Of a stretch of DNA of 64,000 nucleotides, positions 55,006-64,000 are shown piece by piece. Location: positions 898,501-962,500 of the forward strand of contig NZ_CP049258.1 in assembly GCF_011046735.1 (NCBI RefSeq), given 5' to 3'. The position numbers and the translations under genes were made by a program. The first letter of the stretch is position 1. Each line of letters begins with the position of its first letter. The notes beneath the pieces were generated by a model. The model was not told the origin of the DNA. It made no database searches and saw only the letters and a program-made list of their open reading frames with translations. The DNA is from Nordella sp. HKS 07. Its GTDB lineage: Bacteria > Pseudomonadota > Alphaproteobacteria > Rhizobiales > Aestuariivirgaceae.

Positions 55006-56181
55006 ATGTTCCCCGCAGCCCGCTTTTTCACGTCGCAGCGCGCCGCCACGACGGCCGTCTTCATCGGCTATGGCGTGTCCTCCGGCATGTGGGCGGGCGC
55101 CATCCCGGTCGTCATGCGCAACGCCGGGATCGACAGCCTGATGCTCGGCCTCGGCATCACCTTCTACGGCATCGCCTATGTGATCGTCATGTCCTCGGGC
55201 GGCGCCCTCGCCCGCTTCGCCAGCAACCGCGCCATCATCCTGGCCAGCATGCCGCTCGTCGCCTTGACCGGCGCCCTGCTGCTCCTCTCCGCGAGCCCGC
55301 TCTGGTTCCTCATCGCTTTCGTGCTGTTCGGCGCCGCCCAGGGCCTGCTCGACCTCTTCATGAATGCCGAGGCGAGCTATGTGGAAAGCGACCTCAAGCG
55401 CCCGATTTTCACCAGCTTCCATGCCTCGGCTTCGGCCTCCATGGCGGTCTTCGCGCTGGTCGGCAGCCTGGTCAGCGCCGATGCCGGTCCCCATTGGGCC
55501 GCCGTCATTCTGTGCCTCGGCATCGGCACGACGCTGGTCTTCGCGGCGCGCCGCCTCAAGCCCAGATTCTCCGCCATGGCGCGGGTCTCGCCCGGCACGC
55601 CATCGCCGCCGCTCACCCCCTTGATCATCCTCGGCCTCGCCGCCGGCCTCGTCATCGCCGGTGAGACCGCCGCGATCATGTGGTCGGCCAAGCTCCTCGA
55701 CGAGCAGGCCCCCAGTCTCGCCGCCATTGCCGGCCTCGGCACCGCCTTCTTCGGCCTGTGCAATTCCGGCGTCCGCGCAGGCGGCGACAGTATTCGCGCC
55801 CGCTTCGGCGATATCCCGCTGATCCTCGGATCGCTGATCCTCGCCACCGCCGGCTTCGTGCTGATCGGTATTTCCAACAACTTCCTGCTCAGCACCGTCG
55901 CCTTCGCAGTGACGGGCTTCGGGACCGCCTGCGTCATCCCGGCGATCTTCGCCATCACCGCCAGGCACATGCAGGAAAATCCCGCGCGTGGCCTCGGCAT
56001 CGTTTCCCTGGTGGCGGGCCTGCCGCGCGTGCTGGCGCCCTGGTTCTTCGGCTGGGTGGCGACCGCGCAATCGACGAGCTTCGCCTTCGGCCTGTGCGCC
56101 GTGGCGATGGCGGTGGCGCTGGGATTCATCCTGCTGCTGCAGCTGATGCAGAAACGCACAGCGGCTCCCGCAAAGGCGTAG
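55006..56181 (+). CDS. MFS transporter
   Basis: A 391-residue, twelve-helix major facilitator. The N-terminal helix reads AVFIGYGVSSGMWAGAIPVVMRNAGID, and FHASASASMAVFALVGSLVS lies in the middle; it resembles the YbjJ-like group. ATG at 55006 chosen, as the extra 26 upstream residues are not membrane-protein-like. No neighbours suggest a substrate. Confidence 0.88.
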   Translation: MFPAARFFTSQRAATTAVFIGYGVSSGMWAGAIPVVMRNAGIDSLMLGLGITFYGIAYVIVMSSGGALARFASNRAIILASMPLVALTGALLLLSASPLWFLIAFVLFGAAQGLLDLFMNAEASYVESDLKRPIFTSFHASASASMAVFALVGSLVSADAGPHWAAVILCLGIGTTLVFAARRLKPRFSAMARVSPGTPSPPLTPLIILGLAAGLVIAGETAAIMWSAKLLDEQAPSLAAIAGLGTAFFGLCNSGVRAGGDSIRARFGDIPLILGSLILATAGFVLIGISNNFLLSTVAFAVTGFGTACVIPAIFAITARHMQENPARGLGIVSLVAGLPRVLAPWFFGWVATAQSTSFAFGLCAVAMAVALGFILLLQLMQKRTAAPAKA

Positions 56182-56227
56182 AGCAAATCCCGCCAAAGTT
56201 GAAGACTTTGGCGATAAGGATTTGCTC
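56181..56227. repeat. extragenic palindrome between convergent genes
   Basis: GAGCAAATCCCGCCAAAGT (56181-56199) and its inverted, slightly interrupted copy (56205-56227). May act as a two-way terminator or be a member of a repeat family in this genome. Confidence 0.7.
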
Positions 56228-56234
56228 CACCATA

Positions 56235-58625
56235 TTAACTTGGCGCGAATCCTTTTCGGCGAAGTGATTCCACTTCTCCGGGATGCGCGCTAGTCTCCGG
56301 AAACATCATCGCCTGCGGCATGGGCCGACCGAGGAAATAGCCCTGCGCCTCGTCGCATCCCTCGTCCTTCAGGAAATCGAGATGCGCCTTGGTCTCGATG
56401 CCTTCCGCCAGAACCGGGATCTCGAGACTGCGCCCGAGCGCCAGCACGGCGCGGATAATCGAGGCCGACTTGTGGTGCTTGCCGAGCTTGTCGAGGAAGG
56501 AGCGATCGATCTTGATCTTGTCGAAGGGAAACGACTGCAACGTCGACAGCGAGGAATAGCCGGTGCCGAAATCGTCCATGGCGACCGAGACGCCAAGCGC
56601 CTTGAGCCGTCTCAGCGTGTGCAGCGCCATGTCGGGATCGGACATCAGGAGCGACTCCGTGACTTCGAGCTCGAGACGCTTCGGCGAAAGTCCGGTCGCG
56701 ACGAGGACGGCATGCACGGTCTCGGTCAATCCGCCCTGGCTGAACTGCACCGGCGAGAGATTGACGGCGATCCGGTAGGGCTCGGCCCAGGATGCCGCCG
56801 TGGCACAGGCCTCACGCAGCACCCATTCACCGATCTGGACAATGAGCCCGGTCTCTTCCGCGATGGGGATGAACCCGGCCGGCGAGACGAGCCCGCGCTG
56901 CGGATGGTGCCAGCGGATCAGCGCTTCATAGCCGACGGTCCGGTTGTCGGTGAGGCGCGACTGCGGCTGGTAATAGAGCTCGAATTGTCCCTGCGCCAGA
57001 GCAAGCCTCAGGTCACGCGTCAGATTGCGCCGTTCGCGCACCTCGAAGTCCATATCGGACTCGAAGAAACAGGCGCGGCCATCGGCGCGATCCTTGGCGC
57101 GATAGAGAGCGAGATCGGCGTTGGCCATGAGCTCGGGCGCGGTCCTGGCATCGGCCGGGAACAGCGCGATGCCGACGCTCGCCCCGATGAACAGCTCGTT
57201 GCCCTCGATCGTCATCGGCGCGCGCAAGTGGGCGAGGATGCGCTCGGCGAAAGCCACGACCTGCTGGGGGCTGCCGGCATCGGGCAGGATGGCGAAGAAC
57301 TCGTCGCCGCCGAAACGGGCCGCATATTCGGACGTGTTGAGGGCGGCCTTGAAGCGCCGGGCAATGTCGTTGAGCACGAGATCGCCCGCCGCGTGTCCCA
57401 ACATGTCGTTGGCTTCCTTGAAGCGGTCGAGATCGAAGCTCAGCAGCGCGAAACTTTCGTTCTTCTCCTGCGCTTCGCTGATCTCGGCGGCGAGGCGCTC
57501 GAGGAAAGAGCTGCGATTGGGAAGTCCGGTCAGCGCGTCAAAATGCGCGAGATAGTGGATGCGGCCCTCCGCCGTCTTCTGCTCGGTCAGATCGCGCACC
57601 GAATAGACACGGCCACCGGCCAGTATATCGGCCGGCTTCGACAGGACCTCGACCGGGATCAGACGGCCGCCCTCGCCACGCAGCACTCCCTCGCTCTTGA
57701 GCGCGCCGGCCGGCGGTGCGACGCCGCCCTCGACGGTGAGGAAGTTGTCGAACAGGCTCTTGCCCACGATCTGGTCGCGCTTGCAGCCGGTGAGCTCCTC
57801 GAAGCTCGTATTGACGTCGACGATGCGGTTTTCCTTGACGATGATCAGGCCTTCGATCGCCGCATTGGCGAGGCGCCTGAGCCGCGCCTGGCCTTCGCCG
57901 CGCGCCGACTTGTCGGCGAAATAGGCGGCGATCCCGATGGCGAGCACCAAAGCCGAGGCGGCGGCAATGAAGAGCACCATGACCTGTTTCGGCACCGCGC
58001 CCAACGGCACCTCGACCAGCGGATCCGGCAGGATGGTGACGGCCGCCATGCCGGTGAAATGCAGGCTGCAGATGGCGAGCACGAAGGCCACCGCCGCGCC
58101 GTAGCGCCCCCGGATGGTGTCGGGCCAGCGTGTCAGATGGATCGCCACCATGCCGAGAGCGATGCTGGCGGTGACCGATGCGGCGACATAGCCCGTTTCC
58201 CATTGGACCGTACCGGCAACACGGAAGCCCGCCATGCCGATATAATGCATGGCGCTGATGCTGAGACCGGCGAGCGCGCCGCCGAGCCAGGGATGGAAGC
58301 CCGTCGACGACCAGCCGGCGACGATGAAGGCGAGGGTCATGCCGACGACGGCGATCAGAAGCGAGATCGTGGTGAGAAAGGGATCGTAGCCGGTGGAAAG
58401 GTCGGGCGCGAAAGCCAGCATGGCCAGGAAATGGGTGGTCCAGGTGGCGGTGCCGGCGGCGGTTCCCGCCATCACCAGCCACTGCCGGCGCAGAATGCCG
58501 TCCGATGCGCGCGCCCGCATGAACAGCCGCATTGCAACAAGACTTCCGATGGCGCAGATCGCGGCCGCCACCGCGACAAGCCGCAGATCGTGGTCCACGG
58601 TCAGGCAGGTCAGTACTTTCAGCAT
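56235..58625 (-). CDS. MHYT-PAS-GGDEF-EAL cyclic-di-GMP protein
   Basis: A 796-residue inner-membrane signalling protein. The MHYT sensor has seven helices, with the motifs THFLAMLAF, MHYIGMAGF and LHFTGMAAV (possible O2/NO/CO-sensing metal site). A PAS domain is at about 250-345 and a GGDEF domain at about 355-515 with intact RFGGDEF. The EAL domain covers ~530-780 with YEALIRW, the NLSPVQF block and DDFGTGYSSL. Both cyclase and phosphodiesterase motifs look intact, so activity could go either way. The ATG at 58625 precedes the first helix. Confidence 0.95.
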   Translation of the reverse strand: MLKVLTCLTVDHDLRLVAVAAAICAIGSLVAMRLFMRARASDGILRRQWLVMAGTAAGTATWTTHFLAMLAFAPDLSTGYDPFLTTISLLIAVVGMTLAFIVAGWSSTGFHPWLGGALAGLSISAMHYIGMAGFRVAGTVQWETGYVAASVTASIALGMVAIHLTRWPDTIRGRYGAAVAFVLAICSLHFTGMAAVTILPDPLVEVPLGAVPKQVMVLFIAAASALVLAIGIAAYFADKSARGEGQARLRRLANAAIEGLIIVKENRIVDVNTSFEELTGCKRDQIVGKSLFDNFLTVEGGVAPPAGALKSEGVLRGEGGRLIPVEVLSKPADILAGGRVYSVRDLTEQKTAEGRIHYLAHFDALTGLPNRSSFLERLAAEISEAQEKNESFALLSFDLDRFKEANDMLGHAAGDLVLNDIARRFKAALNTSEYAARFGGDEFFAILPDAGSPQQVVAFAERILAHLRAPMTIEGNELFIGASVGIALFPADARTAPELMANADLALYRAKDRADGRACFFESDMDFEVRERRNLTRDLRLALAQGQFELYYQPQSRLTDNRTVGYEALIRWHHPQRGLVSPAGFIPIAEETGLIVQIGEWVLREACATAASWAEPYRIAVNLSPVQFSQGGLTETVHAVLVATGLSPKRLELEVTESLLMSDPDMALHTLRRLKALGVSVAMDDFGTGYSSLSTLQSFPFDKIKIDRSFLDKLGKHHKSASIIRAVLALGRSLEIPVLAEGIETKAHLDFLKDEGCDEAQGYFLGRPMPQAMMFPETSAHPGEVESLRRKGFAPS

Positions 58626-58728
58626 GGTGTCGTCCCGTCAACTATGCTGAAAAATGGAGACAAACCTCTAAGAATCCGTGGACCGCGTAGGTTAACAACT
58701 TCCTAAGTATCCAGGGAACTCGCCAGAT

Positions 58729-61203
58729 CTAGCGATTTCCCCTGAGAAGTCTCAGCGCGTTGGCGGTCACCAGCACGGTGGCGCCGGTATCGGCGAGGAT
58801 GGCGATCCACAATCCGGTCATGCCCATGACGGTGGTGACGAGGAACACCGCCTTGAGGCCGAGCGCGATCGTCACATTCTCGCGGATGATCCTGAGCGTG
58901 CGCCGTGACAGGCGGACAAGTGCGGCGACATCGCTGACACGGTTGTTGAGCACCGCCGCATCCGCCGCCTCCAGCGCCACGTCGGTGCCCGAGCCCATGG
59001 CGATGCCGACGGTGGCGGCGGCGAGCGCCGGCGCGTCGTTGATGCCGTCGCCGACCTTCGCCACGCCGCCCTCGGCGGCGAGCTTCTTGACAAAGCTGAG
59101 CTTGTCCTCGGGCAGGAGCTCGGCATTGACTTCCATGCCCAGGCTCTTGCCGATCGCCTCGGCATTGGCGCGGTTGTCGCCGGTCAGCATGACGGTCCTG
59201 ATGCCGAGGGACGACACTTCCTTCAGCCCCTGCACCGCATCGGCGCGCGGCTCATCGCGGAGCGCAATGAGCCCCAGCGGCCTGCCGCCCGCCAGCACGA
59301 CGGAGACGCTCTTGCCTTGTGCTTCGAGCGCGCGGGCCCGATCCAGCACCTCGGCGCTGGTGACGCCGAGCCGCGCCGGCGCGCCGATCGTGATGATCAG
59401 GCCCTCGACGATGGCATTGAGGCCTTTGCCGGGCAGTACTTCCGAATGGCTCGCCGGGGTGAAGGCGATGGTGCGCGCCTTGGCTTCCGCTACGATCGCC
59501 GCCGCGAGGGGATGCGAGGAAGCCGATTCCGCCGCCGCCGCGACCTTGAGCACGGAGGCCTCGTCGAGATCGCCGAGCGCAACGATGTCGGTGACTTTCG
59601 GCTTGCCTTCGGTGAGCGTGCCGGTTTTGTCGAAGGCGATCGCCTTCACCTTGCCGATCGCCTCCAGCACGCCGCCACCCTTGACGAGCAGGCCGCGCCG
59701 GGCGCCGGCCGCCAAGGCCGAGGCAATGGCCGCCGGCGTCGAGATGACGAGCGCGCACGGGCAGCCGATGAGCAGCAGCGCCAGAGCGCGATAGATCCAG
59801 GTAGACCAGTCCTCGCCCCAGGCGAGCGGCGGGACGATCGCCACCAGGATCGCCACCGCGCAGATGGCCGGCATGTAATAGCGCGAGAACGTATCGATGA
59901 AGCGCTCGGTCGGCGCCTTCGCGTCGGCCGCTTCCTCGACGAGGCGCACCACGCGGGCGATCAGATTGTCCTCCGCCGGCTTCTCGACCCGGCAGCGCAA
60001 GAGCGCCTCGCTGTTGATCGAGCCGGCGAGCACCGTATCGCCCGGTTCCTTGACGCGCGGCACCGATTCACCGGTCAGCGCCGATTCATCGAGAGACGAC
60101 GTGCCGGAGATGACCGTCGCATCGGCGGGAACCCGGTCGCCCGGGCGCACCACCACGATGGCGCCGATGGCAATCTGTTCGATGGGCGTCTCGACGATAC
60201 CGTTGCGGGTCTCGACCATCGCCGTCTTGGGCGCGATATTGGCGAGCGCCTTGATGCCGGAGCGGGCGCGTCCGGCGGCCACGCCTTCCAGCAATTCGCC
60301 GACCGCGAAGAGGAAGACGACGAGAGCCGCCTCCTCGGTGGCGCCGATGATGATGGCGCCAATGACCGCGATGGTCATCAGCATCTCGATGGTGAAGATA
60401 GAGCCGAAGCGCGCCGCCGTCAGCGCGCGCTTGACCACCGGAACGGCACCCGCCGCGCAGGCGGCGAGGAACACATAATAGGAGGCCTCGGGAACGAGCT
60501 GGGTCGCGGCATAGGCGGCGGCGATCAGCGCGCCGGAAATGATGACGAGCCAGCCCTTGGCCGATTGCCACCAATGACCTTCGATGGGCTTGGCATGGTC
60601 GTCATGCGCCTCAGCGGATGCGCTCGCGACGGCGGGCGCCTGCTGGCCATGGTCATGCGCGTGATCGTGGCCGCTGCAGCTGCCGTGATCGTGATCATGT
60701 GAATGGGCGGTCTTCGTTGCCGGGGCCGCGACGGAACTGCCGAAGGGGGCGATTCCGTAGCCGAGGCTTTTGACCGTGTTGGTGACCTCGGCGGCGCGTT
60801 CGGGTGCTGTGAGAGTCACCGTGAGCGTCTCGCTCGTCACCCCGACCTTGACGTCGCTGGCGCCGTCGACGTGGCCGACCGCCACTTCGATCTTGCGGGC
60901 GCAGCTGGCGCAGTCCATGCCGGTGATCTTGAATTTCTGGATCAGAGGCGCGTTCGGCACAGGCTTCGCGGCCGATGCGCCGACTGCTGAGATCCCGTAG
61001 CCGAGGCTCTTGACCGTGGCCGAGATCTCGGCCGCGCGCGAGGCCTCGACCAGCGTCACGGTAAGGGTTTCGCTCGTCACGCCGACCTTGACGTCGCTCG
61101 CGCCTTCGACGCGACCGACGGCAACTTCGATTTTGCGGGCACAGCTGGCACAGTCCATGCCGGTGATCTTGAATTTCTGGATAAGGGGTTCTCTTGACAT
61201 CAT
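58729..61203 (-). CDS. Zn/Cd/Pb-transporting P1B-type ATPase, ZntA/CadA-like
   Basis: About 824 residues. Two almost identical HMA domains (GMDCASCARKIEVAVG at about 17-32 and again ~85 residues on), then a His/Asp/Cys-rich metal linker (HDHDHG...). The ATPase core has CPC in GCPCALVISTPAA, DKTGTLTEGKP (phosphorylated Asp), and GDGINDAPALAAA. Exports divalent soft metals. Start at the ATG pair 61203/61200. It is divergent from the MerR gene, which shares the 40-base control region. Confidence 0.95.
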   Translation of the reverse strand: MMSREPLIQKFKITGMDCASCARKIEVAVGRVEGASDVKVGVTSETLTVTLVEASRAAEISATVKSLGYGISAVGASAAKPVPNAPLIQKFKITGMDCASCARKIEVAVGHVDGASDVKVGVTSETLTVTLTAPERAAEVTNTVKSLGYGIAPFGSSVAAPATKTAHSHDHDHGSCSGHDHAHDHGQQAPAVASASAEAHDDHAKPIEGHWWQSAKGWLVIISGALIAAAYAATQLVPEASYYVFLAACAAGAVPVVKRALTAARFGSIFTIEMLMTIAVIGAIIIGATEEAALVVFLFAVGELLEGVAAGRARSGIKALANIAPKTAMVETRNGIVETPIEQIAIGAIVVVRPGDRVPADATVISGTSSLDESALTGESVPRVKEPGDTVLAGSINSEALLRCRVEKPAEDNLIARVVRLVEEAADAKAPTERFIDTFSRYYMPAICAVAILVAIVPPLAWGEDWSTWIYRALALLLIGCPCALVISTPAAIASALAAGARRGLLVKGGGVLEAIGKVKAIAFDKTGTLTEGKPKVTDIVALGDLDEASVLKVAAAAESASSHPLAAAIVAEAKARTIAFTPASHSEVLPGKGLNAIVEGLIITIGAPARLGVTSAEVLDRARALEAQGKSVSVVLAGGRPLGLIALRDEPRADAVQGLKEVSSLGIRTVMLTGDNRANAEAIGKSLGMEVNAELLPEDKLSFVKKLAAEGGVAKVGDGINDAPALAAATVGIAMGSGTDVALEAADAAVLNNRVSDVAALVRLSRRTLRIIRENVTIALGLKAVFLVTTVMGMTGLWIAILADTGATVLVTANALRLLRGNR

Positions 61204-61217
61204 GCTCAACCCCTACA

Positions 61218-61236
61218 ATCTCTAGCCACTAGAGAT
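61218..61236. promoter_or_regulatory. MerR-type operator
   Basis: Perfect 19-base palindrome ATCTCTAG-CCA-CTAGAGAT midway between the divergent ATPase and MerR genes. Possible -35 TTGTAT and weak -10 elements flank it on the ATPase strand at a long (~19 base) spacing, as MerR-activated promoters have. Confidence 0.75.
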
Positions 61237-61252
61237 ACAAGAGGAAAAATAC

Positions 61253-61672
61253 ATGGCCGGATTCACCATAGGGAAGCTTGCGGAAGCGACCGCCACCAAG
61301 GTCCAGACGATCCGCTATTATGAGAGCATCGGGCTTCTGGCCCCTTTCACCCGCACCGAGGGCGGCCACCGGCTCTATGACGTCGAGGACAGGAAAAGAC
61401 TGACCTTCATCCGCCATGCGCGCGAGCTGGGTTTCTCGATCGACTCCATCCGCGAGCTCCTCAGCCTCTCCGACAATCCGGATACGAGCTGCGAGCGCGC
61501 CGACGACATAGCCAGCCGCCAGCTCGAGGAAGTCGAACAGCGCCTGAAGCGCTTGAAGGCATTGCAGAAGGAATTGAAGCGCATGGTGGTGGAATGCGGC
61601 CATGGCCGCGTCTGCGACTGCCGCGTCATCGAGGTCCTAAGCGATCACCGCCTCTGCCAGACGTCGCATTGA
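61253..61672 (+). CDS. MerR family heavy-metal regulator (ZntR/CadR/PbrR-like)
   Basis: A 139-residue regulator. N-terminal winged HTH FTIGKLAEATATKVQTIRYYESIGLL, dimer helix about 80-115, Cys in DTSCERADDIA (the ZntR Cys79 position) and VVECGHGRVCDCRVIEVL near the C-terminus as metal ligands, plus extra Cys/His in HRLCQTSH. Twists the ATPase promoter when Zn, Cd or Pb is bound. A GAGGA ribosome site fits the ATG at 61253. Confidence 0.93.
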   Translation: MAGFTIGKLAEATATKVQTIRYYESIGLLAPFTRTEGGHRLYDVEDRKRLTFIRHARELGFSIDSIRELLSLSDNPDTSCERADDIASRQLEEVEQRLKRLKALQKELKRMVVECGHGRVCDCRVIEVLSDHRLCQTSH

Positions 61673-61726
61673 ATCGTGCCCGGCATCATGACTGTAGCGC
61701 ATCAGCGACGATAGGGCGGCCTCCGC

Positions 61727-63100
61727 TCAGGGCGCCGGCACGATGTTCTGATTCATGTGCAGGATGTTGCCGGGATCGTATTTGGCCTTGATCTCCTGCA
61801 GCCTCGGATAGTTCGCGCCATAGGCGGCCGCCGACTGGTCGTTCGCCTCTTCTTCCATGTAGTTCACATATCGGCTGGAGGCGAGCCAGGGCTTCATCGC
61901 GTCGTAGCTGCGCCGCGCCCAGTCCGTGCACCTCGCTGTGTCGGCGGACTTCAGCCATTCCGACAGGACGACCAGATTGTAGCCCGGGGCGCGATGCGGG
62001 AAGGCCGTATCGGCCGGCTTCACGCGGCATGCCGCGCCGTGGAAATTCTCCAGGAGCAATTGTCCCATGGGTGTGGGGCAGCGAGCGAAACACTCGATGA
62101 GCGCATCGATCGCTTCGTCGCTCAGTTGCGACATGAAGCTCGACTTCCAATAGTTGAGAGCGCCTCTCGGATAAGCCGCATCCAATAGCGAATTCATCGC
62201 GCTATAGGAGATCGGTCCGATGGCGTCCATGACCGGCGTGCCGAAGGCCTTCAATGGCTTCATGGCCGCCTCGCCGTCGGAGACGGAGCCGCAATGGCAG
62301 CCCACCATCGCGGCAAGCTTGGTTCCCGATCCATCGGGCGCATGCACGAGCCCGGCAAAGACGATCATGTCGTCGGGCAGCGATCGGGTGATGTCGCGAT
62401 AGAAATGCAGCATGTCGCGGGCGCTCTCGAAGGGATAGGCGATCAGGCCACCGGTGATCATCGGCCCCACCGGGTGCAGCAGATATTCGAAGGAGGACAC
62501 GATGCCGAAATTGCCGCCACCGCCGCGCGCCGCCCAGAAGAGATCGCTGTTTTCCTCGGTGCTCGCGGTCAGAACCTTGCCCTCGACCGTGACGATCTCG
62601 ACCGACAACAGATTGTCGAGCGCCAGGCCATGCCTGCCCATCAGCCACCCGATTCCGCCGCCCAAGGTGAGACCGGCTATTCCGGTGGTCGAGACGACGC
62701 CGCCGGTCGTCGCAAGACCGTGAAGCTGCGTCTCGCGATTGAATTCGCGCCAAGTGACTCCCCCTTGCGCCCGCGCCACGCCATGCTTGTGATCGACATC
62801 GATGCCCTTCATCGGGGCGAGATCGATCATAAGACCCTTGTCGATCGTCGCGCGTCCGGCGACATTGTGGCCGCCTCCCCTGACGGCGATCTCGAGGCCG
62901 AGCCTTTGGCCGAGCTCCAGAGCATCGACGATATCGGCGACACCGCGGCAACGGGCGATCAGAGCCGGGCGCTTGTCGATAAGACCGTTATGGACCCGTC
63001 TTGCCTCGTCATAGCCCGGCGAATTGGGCTGCAGCAGCTGGCCGGCAAAGGTCTTGGCGAGCTCGCTGACGTCGCGGGTCACGTCTTGAACAGTCGGCAT
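61727..63100 (-). CDS. FAD-linked oxidoreductase, BBE-type
   Basis: A 457-residue protein of the berberine-bridge-enzyme-like FAD_binding_4 family. The pyrophosphate loop is VRGGGHNVAGRA, where the His is the usual covalent FAD ligand. GLTLGGGIGWLMGRHGLALDNLL and AARGGGGNFGIV follow, with the BBE domain end YGANYPRLQEIKAKYDPGNILHMNQNI. No signal peptide. It oxidises some hydroxylated or sugar-like substrate; identity unknown. Confidence 0.9.
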   Translation of the reverse strand: MPTVQDVTRDVSELAKTFAGQLLQPNSPGYDEARRVHNGLIDKRPALIARCRGVADIVDALELGQRLGLEIAVRGGGHNVAGRATIDKGLMIDLAPMKGIDVDHKHGVARAQGGVTWREFNRETQLHGLATTGGVVSTTGIAGLTLGGGIGWLMGRHGLALDNLLSVEIVTVEGKVLTASTEENSDLFWAARGGGGNFGIVSSFEYLLHPVGPMITGGLIAYPFESARDMLHFYRDITRSLPDDMIVFAGLVHAPDGSGTKLAAMVGCHCGSVSDGEAAMKPLKAFGTPVMDAIGPISYSAMNSLLDAAYPRGALNYWKSSFMSQLSDEAIDALIECFARCPTPMGQLLLENFHGAACRVKPADTAFPHRAPGYNLVVLSEWLKSADTARCTDWARRSYDAMKPWLASSRYVNYMEEEANDQSAAAYGANYPRLQEIKAKYDPGNILHMNQNIVPAP

Positions 63101-63270
63101 GGGACTCCCCGAGGTTGTCGCGTTTAGGCGAAAAGCAGGCCTAGACTACCGCCTCCGCGGCCTCCGGTCGAGCGGCGGCGCGAGGCCCTTGCCGGGCAAA
63201 CCCGCGCTTGCTTAATGTTATGGCCGGGGGAGACCTGCGCATTTGAAATGCGAAAAAAGGGGAGACCGCG

Positions 63271-64000
63271 ATGTCGGACCTCAATCCGTCGCACATACTG
63301 CAGATCGGCATGGGTTTCTTCGCGTCGAAGGCGCTCCTGTCGGCGATCGAGCTGAAGCTCTTCACAGCCCTCGCCCGCCAGCCGATGACGGGCGCCGAGA
63401 TCGCCCATAGCCTCGCCCTGAACGAGCGGGCAGTGCCCGATTTTCCCGATGCGCTGGTCGCTTTGGGCTTTTTGCGGCGGGATGGCGACGGACCTCAGGC
63501 CCGCTACTCCAATTCACCTGAAACGGCGCATTTTCTCGACGCCACCAGCCCCTCCTATGTCGGCGGCATATTGGAGATGGCCAATGCCCGCCTCTATCGC
63601 TTCTGGGGCGATCTGACCGAGGCTTTGAAGACCGGCAAGCCGCAGAACGAGACGAAGCATTCCGGCGAGCCGATGTTCGCCAAGCTCTATGAAGTGCCTG
63701 AGCGGCTCGAGCAATTCATGAGCGCCATGTCCGGTATTTCGGCCGGCAACTTCCTGATCTTCGCCCAAACGTTCGACTTCTCAAGATACCGCACGCTCTG
63801 TGACGTCGGCGGCGCCACCGGGCAGCTCTCCTGCATGGTCGCCGCCGCGCATCCCCATATGCGCTGCACAAGCTTCGATCTGCCCAATGTCGTGCCGATC
63901 GCGACGCGCAAGATCGCCGAAGCGGGCTTGAGCGACCGCGTCGAAGCCGTCGGCGGCGATTTTTTCGCCGATCCCTTGCCACGTGCCGATGTGATCACCA
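63271..64000 (+). CDS. O-methyltransferase-type protein, cut by the window end
   Basis: The first ~243 residues are in the window. N-terminal dimerisation/winged-helix domain (MGFFASKALLSAIELKLFTALARQPMTGAEIA), then the SAM-binding motif LCDVGGATGQLSCMVAAAHP (motif I) and TSFDLPNVVPIA (motif II). It is of the hydroxyindole/plant-type O-methyltransferase family (Methyltransf_2). An AGGGGAGA ribosome site lies before the ATG. Substrate unknown; the 3' end lies outside. Confidence 0.88.
   Translation, partial: MSDLNPSHILQIGMGFFASKALLSAIELKLFTALARQPMTGAEIAHSLALNERAVPDFPDALVALGFLRRDGDGPQARYSNSPETAHFLDATSPSYVGGILEMANARLYRFWGDLTEALKTGKPQNETKHSGEPMFAKLYEVPERLEQFMSAMSGISAGNFLIFAQTFDFSRYRTLCDVGGATGQLSCMVAAAHPHMRCTSFDLPNVVPIATRKIAEAGLSDRVEAVGGDFFADPLPRADVIT

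Noticed and set aside
56283..58706. An 807-codon forward frame opposite the GGDEF-EAL gene
   Set aside because: It is a GC-rich shadow frame; the reverse strand has complete MHYT, GGDEF and EAL motifs and the forward reading has none.

Overview
The window looks like chromosomal DNA of a Hyphomicrobiales-type alphaproteobacterium. It is GC-rich, with tightly overlapping operons, a cobalamin riboswitch in alphaproteobacterial layout, an Omp25-like barrel, EcfG-type (GGAAC-N16/17-GTT) promoters and several small proteins typical of Rhizobiales. The species is not determined.

1-10 kb and 18.8-25.3 kb: two halves of one catabolic locus. The forward half encodes an HpaB-type FADH2-dependent monooxygenase, an ArgE-like M20 amidohydrolase, a quinone-oxidoreductase-like enzyme, a RidA protein, a DUF1028 Ntn-hydrolase-like protein, a LysR regulator, an AroQ-like protein that has lost its catalytic residues, and a GhrA-like dehydrogenase. 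The reverse half is a spermidine/putrescine-type ABC importer with two solute-binding paralogues. It ends in a flavin reductase fused to a LysR-type ligand-binding domain with no DNA-binding domain. The fused sensor domain resembles the one in the LysR regulator, so one ligand may control both transcription and flavin supply. This is the best candidate for an undescribed system.

10-18.8 kb: scrambled, decaying DNA between the halves. It holds a frameshifted oleate hydratase, an IS110/IS1111 element, a cyclase fragment and a GH1 glucosidase with a nonsense codon. A 0.5 kb scar joins the tail of a second reductase-sensor gene to the tail of a second dehydrogenase gene, as expected if the locus was once tandemly duplicated and then collapsed.

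25-38 kb: an MFS exporter, a GNAT acetyltransferase, a broken UvrD/UPF1-like helicase, and a vitamin B12 uptake operon (riboswitch, btuB, btuF, btuC, btuD, tonB-like).

38-44 kb: gene-poor. It contains an outer-membrane barrel gene and the first three of four tiny secreted proteins sharing the tail motif RDVGH. One has lost its stop codon and reads across its own terminator.

43.2-53.9 kb: probably an integrative element of about 9.8 kb, lying between a decayed serine-recombinase gene with an att-like 14-bp repeat and an intact recombinase gene whose end overlaps the 3' end of tRNA-fMet. Its cargo looks like a general-stress-response regulon: Hsp20, pyrophosphatase, DUF6328, a Gly-rich protein and small membrane proteins. 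Several have EcfG-type promoters, and one such promoter drives only a ~50-nt terminator-capped transcript, a candidate sRNA.

54-64 kb: ordinary chromosome with a CHAD protein, an MFS transporter, an MHYT-PAS-GGDEF-EAL protein, a Zn/Cd/Pb P-type ATPase divergent from its MerR regulator, a BBE-type flavoprotein, and a methyltransferase cut by the window end.
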